DNA from: an uncultured Lachnospiraceae bacterium
Lineage (GTDB): Bacteria > Bacillota > Clostridia > Lachnospirales > Lachnospiraceae
Assembly: GCA_947003375.1 (NCBI GenBank)
Contig: CAMQOJ010000075.1
Coordinates: 1-12,152 of the forward strand
DNA: 12,152 nucleotides
Reading direction: 5' to 3'
The position numbers were made by a program, and so were the translations under genes. The notes under the pieces were generated by a model, which made no database searches, was not told the origin of the DNA, and saw only the letters and a list, made by a program, of their open reading frames with translations. Position 1 is the stretch's first letter. Each line of letters starts with the position of its first letter. Of this stretch, positions 5,801 through 12,152 are shown one piece after another.

Positions 5801-6801
5801 AGCGGCGTATAGCCGGTCACGTCAATGCCCCTGAGATGCACCTCTTTCAGCGGCAGCAGCGATATGGGCTCCGTGCCGCCAAAAGACTTCTCTCCCGGAT
5901 AGAGGACCACTGTGTCGCCTGCGATGTCCAGGCTCAGCTGCGTCACTGCCTTTCCTGTAAAATTCGCCTCCACCCGGAAAGTATGTCCGCCGTATTCCAC
6001 GGTGGAATCAGGGGTCATGAACCACAGGTTCTCCACTTCCTCCAACTCCGGATTTCCAAACTGCACTTCGTATGGGAAGAAAGGATCCTCCTCCGGAATC
6101 GAAATCGTATAGCTCCCATCCTCACCGAAAGCATCCGCTATCTCTCCGTAAAGGTCAAGCGCAGGGCTGCCTGCATCCACCACAAGCCGGTACTCGCCGC
6201 CTGTGCTGTACAGAACGCCGGAGCCGTCCCATTCCTCCAGGGCCTCATCGCAGACGGCATCCTCTCCGACTCCGTCCTCCAGCTCATCGCCAGCCGCCTC
6301 GTCAGGGCTGTCCTTGGCATCGGCTTCTGTGGTTTCTCCCGAATCCCCTTCTGCCCCAGCACCGGCTCCATCAGCTTCGGCTCCGGTTCCATCCGTCTCA
6401 GTGCCTGTTTCGCCCTCTGTATCTTTGTCAGCGCTTCCCTCATCGCCATCTGCGGCAACGCCAGCCTCACCATCGATACGGCCCTCCACAGGATTTTCGA
6501 TGTCAGCTTCTGAACCATCGTTTTCTTCCGGGCTATCTTCTTCCTGATTCTGGATATCCTCACCAATTCCGGAATCAGGGGCTTTATCGGCATCAGCAGG
6601 GTTCTCTCCTGTCCCTTCCTCCACTGTATCCAAATCGCCGGATATATCCACTGTCAAGCCATCCGTTGCGACAGGCGCTCCCGCCGCCTCCCCAGCTTCA
6701 AAAGTCTCCGGTACCGCTTCCCCCTCTGCCCTTGCCGGCATTGCCGGCATCATCAGCAGTGCCGCCAGGAGCACTGCCATGCCACGTCTCATAGATTTCA
6801 T
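2872..6801 (-). CDS. Giant secreted surface protein with Ig-like domains and two C-terminal LysM domains, 1309 aa
   Basis: Residues 1-25 are a signal peptide (MKSMRRG, hydrophobic run, AMPARA then cleavage before Glu26). Residues ~26-190 are very acidic and probably disordered. Residues ~195-700 form a beta-rich ectodomain I cannot assign. Around 700-945 are Ig-like segments, one with the signature HDFSRGPVQYT seen in surface-protein Ig-like domains. Residues ~946-1022 resemble a He_PIG 'putative Ig' domain (LPGGMVIKPNGELYGVPAQAGEFTF in two parts). A domain with AGTHTLGIEFRT follows (~1030-1125), then a Pro/Gly/Asn linker (~1130-1185). Two LysM domains (~1194-1244, YTVERGDTLW...; ~1258-1309, YTVQPGDSLW...) should bind peptidoglycan GlcNAc and hold the protein to the wall. 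There is no LPXTG sorting motif. The start has GGGAGGA about 9 bases upstream and lies 37 bp after its paralogous neighbour, so the two are probably co-transcribed. Likely an adhesin or wall-associated protein; the ligand is unknown. Confidence 0.9.
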   Translation of the reverse strand: MKSMRRGMAVLLAALLMMPAMPARAEGEAVPETFEAGEAAGAPVATDGLTVDISGDLDTVEEGTGENPADADKAPDSGIGEDIQNQEEDSPEENDGSEADIENPVEGRIDGEAGVAADGDEGSADKDTEGETGTETDGTGAEADGAGAGAEGDSGETTEADAKDSPDEAAGDELEDGVGEDAVCDEALEEWDGSGVLYSTGGEYRLVVDAGSPALDLYGEIADAFGEDGSYTISIPEEDPFFPYEVQFGNPELEEVENLWFMTPDSTVEYGGHTFRVEANFTGKAVTQLSLDIAGDTVVLYPGEKSFGGTEPISLLPLKEVHLRGIDVTGYTPLELTMVSIKSIFTGKVEMTDTDRIMWCASYGGTDYTINQVDGCVDLSYADWFQMIVGEPDQLAADNVRYLVDINKSDDKGWLTPVFYGQGEDGTRTEVEVNREYYYSYDGYGSATFYLSSSKGDYKEGYLGLKINAENYKNTKFTSVRAFSGRHQSAGEAMAAQEVTSQIFCGDMSKKDAGYPVRQYNGYDITLVSFDAGGNVTGCLPVSFHYYNSYNGLSIYSLQDEKGNTVSHTSTSKSEDGCDYWTRKLYSNYPANGTYYQKFSYNVDGEEANTKVTAAYRGRFSSIAEAMEDGAEDVKDKLFGSQGYGADYSEGVYFTVFIGEDGAAGQTVYQYNFKTEESGEKKKPSYVDALNSGTAVHFHGLRDGEGNYVSTFALQDSYAESNYIVYLVDEGTDLSRLAPEFYLSYDNLKLYAEGSAEPEISGKSCHDFSRGPVQYTASSEDKTHAKNYWVQVISKGEAHGRIFMNSLADPDVETTIKDGAVHTTREVMLDVLHDYKHDIMLANMGSQAIQGLSAELVSDTLELDDYWTLKGNHELSGFTTTERTTSYGELSNLAMLRLRKKEGVADGSDVSGTLTLKSGSTVLMVIKLTGTVGNPVITTKEVPAAVKYVPYGTMIQSSNKYSWNEVSFELWSGKLPGGMVIKPNGELYGVPAQAGEFTFTVRMRNSFSRFGEQRQEFTLVVAENTDANVDNATDENYNLTERVAYQYNIGLGDQRMVSQGEFGEFVDLWLDGVKLEKGVDYEAESGSTRVTVYGQTLGGRGAGTHTLGIEFRTSDTGSVRRAAQNYVGDDGSNQGGNRPGESGPGENRPGENRPGGNRPGENTPGGGSSSGTAGGGGNDAGDIVLDVEPAIGAVAYTVERGDTLWSIAVKFFGDGNQWKKIYEDNKDVLRDPNMIYVGQVLIINVASLTTGQGAIQGGTYTVQPGDSLWRIAEKAYGSGRRWRRIYEANTDKISDASKIYVGQILVIPE
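3306..3395 (-). repeat. Six 15-bp tandem repeats encoding an (N/G)RPGE-type linker
   Basis: Six imperfect 15-bp units of the form CTCCGGGTCTGTTTC (plus-strand reading) run end to end and encode repeating five-residue Pro-Gly-Glu-Asn-Arg-like units in the linker before the LysM domains. Such linkers act as flexible wall-spanning spacers and readily change length by slippage. The neighbouring paralog has a Gly/Asp/Ser linker here instead. Confidence 0.8.
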
Positions 6802-6838
6802 TTGCGGAAATCCTCCCTTCCTCTTCCTGTCTTCTTTC

Positions 6839-9800
6839 TTATTCTGCCGGAATCACGATTCTCTGGCCCGGATAGATTCCTCTTGGATCAAAAATCAATT
6901 CCCTGTTGGCCTGATAAATCTTCTCCCACAGCATCCCGTTCCCATAGAACTTTTTCGCAATCGTCCAGAGGTTTTCCCCGAACATGACCGAATAAATCGT
7001 GCCTTTTGCCCCTCCGAATCCAGGCCCTGCCGAATCCAGGCTCATCAGCCGAATCACAAGCTTCTGTCCCACGTAAATCCTGTTCGGATCTCGTATCGCT
7101 GCGGCATTGTCCGCGTAAATCCTCCTCCAGAGCGTCCCTGTGCCATAGAACCGGAAAGCGATGCTCCACAGGCTGTCCCCAGGCCGCACCGTATAGATAA
7201 CGGTCTCGGACACCTCCACGTCCACATCATACAGACCATCGTCAGGACCGGCATCTCCTCCAGAGGGGCTCCCTCCATTGTCTCCTCCATTTCCGGAGCC
7301 GTCATCGGCTGCATCGTCTCCCGTCTGTGCTACCGTATAATTTTGGGCGGCACGCTTCATCTTATTCTCCTGTGTCCGGAATTCAATGCCTAAAGTATGG
7401 GTTCCCGCTCCCTTCCCCGTCAGTGTCTGCGTCTGAACCGTAACCCTGGTGCTGCCGGCTTCCGAATAATAGTCCTCCCCCTCTATCAGCTTCTCGCCAT
7501 CCAGATATACCGCCCGAAATTCGGCATAATCGCCCAAGGAGACCATAGTCTGGCTTCCGCCGGACAAGGTGCCCAGAACAATGTCCTGCACCTGCTGGAC
7601 AAGGTCATAGCCAGGATCCGTCGCCACATTGACGTTCCCGTCCGTATTATCTTTTACAATCAACGTAAGTTGTGCGTAGGAGGGCAGGAATTCCGGTCTG
7701 CTGAACGTGGCCTTGACCGTAATTTGGAATTCCCCTGCCTCCAGAGGCACACCGTATATCTCGCCGGTAGCGGGGTACATCTGGAGCCCTCTGGCCAGCT
7801 CGCCGCTCTCTATAGAGAATGTGACTCTGTTCCACTCATATTCGTTGTTCGTCTCCACCGTGTAGGAATAAGGCACATATTTGACTCTGATTACGTCGTC
7901 CATATTCATCTCTGTAGTGGTGGTCGTGATTTTGGGGTTGCTGGAGTAGCCTGTCAGCACAATGTATACCGGCTCCTGCCCGTCCGCTGTGATTTTCAGG
8001 GTGCCGCTGATTTCGCCCTCCCCGTCCGGAACCAGGCGGACTTTGCCGAGGTTCGACATCACGTCCGAGGCCTCCTGGCCCTGGCCGGGAACTTTGCCAA
8101 AGGCCGCCAGGCTGCTTTCCACGGGCCGGGAATCATCCAGCTTCACGTTCACGGCATCTAAGAGCTCTGCTTTGATTCCGGTAAGCTGTGCATCGCCCAC
8201 GTTGGCGATGAGGATGTCGTGCTGGTTCTGGAAATAGTCCGTCAGGAATATCTCCCGCTCTGCCGGGCCGTTGACGAAGAGCTTGGGGCCGGATTCTTTT
8301 TTGGCGAAAGTGACTGTATATACCCAATCCACAATCGGATGGCCGCCTGAAGGTATATGGAAATAGGGGAGGTATGTGATGCCCCCTTTGGAGAAATCCT
8401 GTACAGTCTGTCCGGATATCAGTTGCCCTCCCGGGCCAAGAATCCAACAATCGCCTTCAAATGTGGGAATCAGGTTCGCTAGGTCTGTATCGCTGTCGTT
8501 TATGAACAGGGTCTGGTATCTATCCATATATAACGGGTCGAATAATGTGTCCAGAATGTTCTGGGAGGTATTTTGAGCTATGTAGACCTCGCTGTATCGG
8601 CTGTAGCCTACAGCGCCGGTTACCTGGAACCAGAAGCCGAATCCGTCAGGTTCTGTTGGCTCCGTGGCGCTCCCTGTGTCGTACCGCTTTATCAGGACGC
8701 TCTCGCTCAGGTTCTGGGGGAGCTGGGCAATTTCCGTTTTGTCTGAAAGAATCCAGCTTGTATTAGCTACATCCGGAAGGGCTACAGGCTGCCTCAGGTT
8801 GAGCGGAGCTTGGATTGTAATCAACTCGCTACAGCCGTTAAGCATATTTTCCGCTTCTGTCACGTTTCTCATGTCGAAGCTGCTTAAGTCCAGGCTAGTC
8901 AACTGCCCACAATATCCAAATATCGCAACCATGTTCGTCACTTTATCCGTATCAAAACTAGACAAATCTAATTTGGTCAGGCTACTGCAATCTAAAAACA
9001 TTGCAAACATATCAGTTACGTTACCAGTATTAAAGCTACTCAAATCCAAGCTCTGCAAACTACTGCAGCTCCGAAACATACTGTCCATGTTCGTCACTTT
9101 ACTGGTGCTAAAACTACCCAAATCCAAGTCTTTCAAACTATGGCAGTCAGCAAACATATATGCCATGCTTACCACATTGTTTACATCAAAATTTTTCAAA
9201 TCTAAACTCTGCAAACTTTTGCACTGACGAAACATCTGGGTCATGTCTGTGACATGGCTGGTATCAAAGCTGCTCAAATCCAAGTCAGTCAGTTTGCTGC
9301 AGTCATAAAACATAGAGTTCATGCTGGTTACTTTGCCAGTATCAAAACTTGCCAAATTTAAGCTCTGCAAATTTCTGCATTCCCAAAACATCTGAGTCAT
9401 ATTTGTCACATTGCCAGTATCAAAGCTGCTCAAATCCAAACTCGTCAAACTGCTACAGCCAGAAAACATACCTTCTACATACATCACATTGCCGATGTCA
9501 AGCCCACTCAAATCCAGTCCCGTCAGGCCGCTGCACCCTGAAAACATATACCTCATATTCGTCACATTGCTGGTATCAAGGCCGCTCAAGTCTAATTCCG
9601 TTAATTTACTACAGCCAAAAAACATACTATATGCATTATCAAGGTTTCTGGCTTTCATATTACTCAAATCAAGCTTTGATAACCCGCTACAGCCATAAAA
9701 CATCCCAAATACGTCATTAACAGCAAAACCGGTCAAATCCAACTCCGTCAGCCCGGTGCATCCATGAAATGTTCTGCTCATTGATACTTCATTGTCAGTT

Positions 9801-12152
9801 AGCAGACAGCTTAAATCCAGTTCTGTCAAACTACTGCACCCCAAAAACATTGCATTATAATCTGTAGGATTCGTCACTGTAAGATTTGTGAAATCTATGG
9901 ACTTCAAATTTGCCAAATCCGCAAACAAAGAGCCTAATGACCCCTCAATCTCGCAATCTACAAATATGACATATTCAGTATCCATGGGAAGGGAGCTTTG
10001 CTGATAGTCCGCGGATACCGTCCTTCTCCCTCTACCTGTTATTGTGGTGGTCTTCGTATCCGCATCATATATCCAGCAAACCATATCATTGGTTCCGTCC
10101 ACGTATCCGAACTCCGTCCCTTTCTTCGTCAAGACCATATTCGCATAACTTTCAGTCAGTTCTTGCGTCAGATTTCCTGCCGAATCAGAATAAACCGCAG
10201 GCAAGCTGAATGTTATGGTCAATCCGACCGATTTAGGGGTACGCAAAGTCTCCAGGCTACTGCAGTCAAAAAATGTATGTCCCTGCACACCGGACAAATT
10301 GCTGGTATCAAAGCTGCTCAAATCAAGACTCGTCAGGCTGCTGCAACCATAAAACATAGAGTTCATACTTGTCACATTACTGGTGTCAAAGTTACCCAAA
10401 TCCAGACTTTTCAGACTGCTGCAGCCAGAAAACATATAGTACATACTTGTCACATTACTGGTATCAAAGCTGCTCAAATCTAAGTTTATTAAGCTGCTGC
10501 AGCCAGAAAACATAGAGTACATATTTGTCACATTACTGGTATCAAAGCTGCTCAAATCTAGACTTTCCAGGCTGCTACAGCCAGAAAACATTTCTCCTCC
10601 AATATCGGCATTTCTGATGTCAAAGTTGCTCAAATCAAGACTCGTCAGGCTGCTACATCCCGTAAACATACTCCTCATATCTGTTGCATTACCGGTATCA
10701 AAACTGCTCAAGTCCAGACTCATCAGGCTGCTACAACCATAAAACATATACCACATAGTTCCCACATTGCTGGTGTCAAAACTGCTCAAATTCAGGCTTG
10801 CCAGCCCCCGGCAGCCAGAAAACATTTCTCTCATATTCGTCACATTGCTGGTATCGAAACTGCTCAAATCCAAACTTGTCAAGCTGCTACCGCCTGAGAA
10901 CATAAACTGCATATCCGTAACATTGCTGGTCTCAAAGCTACTTAAATCCAAATCCGTCAGGCTGCTGCAGTTATGAAACATAGCCGACATCACTGTCACG
11001 CTGCTGGTATCAAAGCCGCTTACGTCCACATTTGTTAAACCGGTACAGTTATTAAACATAGCATTCATCGTTATCACATTGCCGGTGTCAAAGCTGTTCA
11101 AATCCAGATTTATCAGGCTGTTACAACCGTAAAACATACCCTCCATCGTCGTCACATTACCGGTGTCAAAGCTGCTCAAATCCAAATCCGTCAGGCTGCT
11201 ACAGTCAGAAAACATTGCATCCATCCTTGTCACATTGCTGGTATCAAAGCTGCTTAAATCCAAGCTTGCCAGACTACGACAGCCAGAAAACATTAAATCC
11301 ATCCTTGTCACGTTGCTGGTGTCAAAGCTGCTCAAATCCAGGCTTGTCAAGCTACGACATTCTCCAAACATAAACCCCATGTCTGTCACATTGCTGGTAT
11401 CGAAGCCGCTCAAATCCACGCTCGTCAGGCTATAACATTCTCCAAACATAAGCCTCATGTCTGTCACATTACTGGTATCGAAGCCGCTCAAATCCACGCT
11501 GGCCAAATCATAGCACGAATTAAACATATAACTCGCATCAGTCATCCCCGTTACATCAACCTTTGCCGAAGTAATGGAATTCCTGTAATCTCCCCACAAA
11601 TTGAAGTTGCCATTCTGATCCCTGCTAAAATCCCCCGTCCCACTTATGGTCAGCAACCCATCCGAATCAAGCGTCCATGTTAAATTCCCATCCGCACCAC
11701 TAGCTACGATATTCTCCGCATAGACCACAGGCAAATCTTCAGCTAAAGGCTGCCCGGACTCTGTCTCTACGTCCAGCCCATCCTCTTCTGAGCTGCTACC
11801 ATCCGTCTGCAGAGTCTCCCCATCACTCTGTACCTCGTTTTCGTCTTCTGGCTTCTCCCCCTCTACCGAGCCATCCACAGGCATCTCTTCCAAATCTTCC
11901 AAAGCGTCATCCGGCATTTCAAGATTACCCTCTTCATCCTCTGCCACAGACGGATTCCCCGTCACTTCATCACCCGATCCGTCATCTGCCGCATCTCCGG
12001 CCTCTTCCACGTTTTCGCCGCTGCCGCTATCTGTGCCAGCATTCGATGTCGCATCTGTCTTCTCATCACTGCCTTCATCTCCCGCAGTCCCCGGCAATGC
12101 CTCGCCATCCTCATTGCCATCCGCTTCCTCAGCCGCCAGACCGTCTATATTC
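6839..12152 (-). CDS. BspA-like leucine-rich-repeat surface protein with two LysM domains (N-terminus beyond window, at least 1770 aa)
   Basis: The frame is open to the right edge, so the true start and signal peptide lie outside; a TTG at 12097-12095 is only an internal codon. Visible residues ~1-135 are highly acidic and low-complexity. A header like that of BspA proteins follows (NLTWTLDSDGLLTISGTGDF, ~150-170). LRR block 1 has 16 units of 26 residues (209-625) and a cap; an intervening segment with a second, degraded header follows; LRR block 2 spans ~742-1120. Units follow MFxxCxSLTxLDLSSFDTSNVTxM, the DUF285/BspA-type repeat. The C-terminus has Ig-like segments (including VQDFSKGGITY), a He_PIG-like domain (~1423-1500), an AGTHTLGIEFRT domain, a Gly/Asp linker and two LysM domains (~1652-1702, YTVRPGDSLW; ~1719-1770, YSVMFGENLW). 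This suggests non-covalent wall attachment with the repeats displayed outward. BspA-type repeats are linked to adhesion to host matrix or other bacteria; the target here is unknown. Confidence 0.93.
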   Translation of the reverse strand, partial: NIDGLAAEEADGNEDGEALPGTAGDEGSDEKTDATSNAGTDSGSGENVEEAGDAADDGSGDEVTGNPSVAEDEEGNLEMPDDALEDLEEMPVDGSVEGEKPEDENEVQSDGETLQTDGSSSEEDGLDVETESGQPLAEDLPVVYAENIVASGADGNLTWTLDSDGLLTISGTGDFSRDQNGNFNLWGDYRNSITSAKVDVTGMTDASYMFNSCYDLASVDLSGFDTSNVTDMRLMFGECYSLTSVDLSGFDTSNVTDMGFMFGECRSLTSLDLSSFDTSNVTRMDLMFSGCRSLASLDLSSFDTSNVTRMDAMFSDCSSLTDLDLSSFDTGNVTTMEGMFYGCNSLINLDLNSFDTGNVITMNAMFNNCTGLTNVDVSGFDTSSVTVMSAMFHNCSSLTDLDLSSFETSNVTDMQFMFSGGSSLTSLDLSSFDTSNVTNMREMFSGCRGLASLNLSSFDTSNVGTMWYMFYGCSSLMSLDLSSFDTGNATDMRSMFTGCSSLTSLDLSNFDIRNADIGGEMFSGCSSLESLDLSSFDTSNVTNMYSMFSGCSSLINLDLSSFDTSNVTSMYYMFSGCSSLKSLDLGNFDTSNVTSMNSMFYGCSSLTSLDLSSFDTSNLSGVQGHTFFDCSSLETLRTPKSVGLTITFSLPAVYSDSAGNLTQELTESYANMVLTKKGTEFGYVDGTNDMVCWIYDADTKTTTITGRGRRTVSADYQQSSLPMDTEYVIFVDCEIEGSLGSLFADLANLKSIDFTNLTVTNPTDYNAMFLGCSSLTELDLSCLLTDNEVSMSRTFHGCTGLTELDLTGFAVNDVFGMFYGCSGLSKLDLSNMKARNLDNAYSMFFGCSKLTELDLSGLDTSNVTNMRYMFSGCSGLTGLDLSGLDIGNVMYVEGMFSGCSSLTSLDLSSFDTGNVTNMTQMFWECRNLQSLNLASFDTGKVTSMNSMFYDCSKLTDLDLSSFDTSHVTDMTQMFRQCKSLQSLDLKNFDVNNVVSMAYMFADCHSLKDLDLGSFSTSKVTNMDSMFRSCSSLQSLDLSSFNTGNVTDMFAMFLDCSSLTKLDLSSFDTDKVTNMVAIFGYCGQLTSLDLSSFDMRNVTEAENMLNGCSELITIQAPLNLRQPVALPDVANTSWILSDKTEIAQLPQNLSESVLIKRYDTGSATEPTEPDGFGFWFQVTGAVGYSRYSEVYIAQNTSQNILDTLFDPLYMDRYQTLFINDSDTDLANLIPTFEGDCWILGPGGQLISGQTVQDFSKGGITYLPYFHIPSGGHPIVDWVYTVTFAKKESGPKLFVNGPAEREIFLTDYFQNQHDILIANVGDAQLTGIKAELLDAVNVKLDDSRPVESSLAAFGKVPGQGQEASDVMSNLGKVRLVPDGEGEISGTLKITADGQEPVYIVLTGYSSNPKITTTTTEMNMDDVIRVKYVPYSYTVETNNEYEWNRVTFSIESGELARGLQMYPATGEIYGVPLEAGEFQITVKATFSRPEFLPSYAQLTLIVKDNTDGNVNVATDPGYDLVQQVQDIVLGTLSGGSQTMVSLGDYAEFRAVYLDGEKLIEGEDYYSEAGSTRVTVQTQTLTGKGAGTHTLGIEFRTQENKMKRAAQNYTVAQTGDDAADDGSGNGGDNGGSPSGGDAGPDDGLYDVDVEVSETVIYTVRPGDSLWSIAFRFYGTGTLWRRIYADNAAAIRDPNRIYVGQKLVIRLMSLDSAGPGFGGAKGTIYSVMFGENLWTIAKKFYGNGMLWEKIYQANRELIFDPRGIYPGQRIVIPAE
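8778..9928 (-). repeat. LRR block 2: diverged 78-bp tandem repeats
   Basis: About 14 units, starting with a degenerate one (LFADLANLKSIDFTNL, from 9928), then the unit at 9850, a shortened 23-residue unit (THE TFHGCTG unit, 69 bp), eleven 26-residue units, and a capping unit (MLNGCSEL, from 8845). At DNA level these units are more diverged than block 1, and several replace the FDTSNV core (for example FAVNDV, MKARNL). Confidence 0.85.
10222..11527 (-). repeat. LRR block 1: sixteen 78-bp tandem repeats plus cap
   Basis: Sixteen successive units start with MF every 78 bp (11527 down to 10276; the last unit is 81 bp), followed by a capping half-unit (TFFDCSSLETL). Neighbouring units are close in DNA: a 36-bp string at 10447-10482 recurs exactly at 10525-10560. 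Deviant units are 9 (Cys replaced by Gly, MFSGGSS), 8 (Glu for Asp in FETSNV) and 12 (FDIRNADIGGE). Such arrays can gain or lose units by recombination and are hard to assemble from short reads. Confidence 0.9.

Noticed and set aside
8664..11435. Several plus-strand ORFs with repeating 'LLVSKLLKSKLVKLLQ' protein
   Set aside because: They are the antisense translation of the 78-bp LRR-coding repeats and inherit that periodicity; no ribosome binding sites support them.
10276..11527. CRISPR-like regular repeats
   Set aside because: The 78-bp period has no distinct conserved repeat and unique spacer, and it translates in frame as 26-residue LRR units.
12095..12097. TTG as the start of the LRR surface protein
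   Set aside because: The frame is open upstream to the window edge with the same acidic composition, and there is no signal peptide after the TTG, so the true start is outside.

Overview
The window looks like accessory DNA from a Gram-positive Firmicute, most likely a gut Clostridia/Lachnospiraceae-type organism. The evidence is strong AGGAGG-type ribosome binding sites, very large secreted proteins with paired LysM wall-binding domains, and BspA/DUF285-type leucine-rich repeats. This placement is an inference from gene style, not a database result. Every gene I can support is on the minus strand, so transcription runs from high to low coordinates. The long plus-strand ORFs are shadows.

Right part (about 2830-12152): two adjacent genes encode giant cell-wall-associated surface proteins, separated by 37 bp. 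The upstream one (6839 to beyond 12152) lacks its N-terminus in this window. It has an acidic N-terminal region, then two successive modules of 26-residue leucine-rich repeats of the MFxxCxxLxxLDLSxFDTSNVT type, then Ig-like domains and two LysM domains. The downstream one (2872-6801) is complete, with a signal peptide, an acidic stretch and a large unrecognised ectodomain. Its C-terminal ~600-700 residues are clearly paralogous to the first protein's C-terminus: Ig-like/He_PIG-like, an 'AGTHTLGIEFRT' domain, a Gly-rich linker and two LysM. A hairpin terminator follows at 2827-2860. The pair reads as one transcription unit making two envelope proteins that share a wall-anchoring stalk and differ in the exposed head.

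Left part (447-2736): a separate operon starts from AT-rich promoter DNA carrying three copies of an operator-like sequence, two of them forming a perfect 15-bp inverted repeat. It encodes a Cro/C1-type HTH protein, an ImmA/IrrE-type zinc peptidase split over two reading frames, and a PIN-like nuclease-fold protein of 310 residues. Gene contacts are tight (11-bp overlap, 5-bp gap, 3-bp gap). This is the layout of a toxin-antitoxin or defence-type module: DNA-binding regulator, regulator-cleaving peptidase, RNase effector.

Left edge (1-443): after a possible 57-residue small ORF comes the start of a YhcG/DUF1016-family protein that runs off the window. Its DNA is visibly more AT-rich than the operon before it. 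The DUF1016 gene and the HTH-ImmA-PIN operon together suggest a small defence or mobile-element-associated island next to the surface-protein locus.
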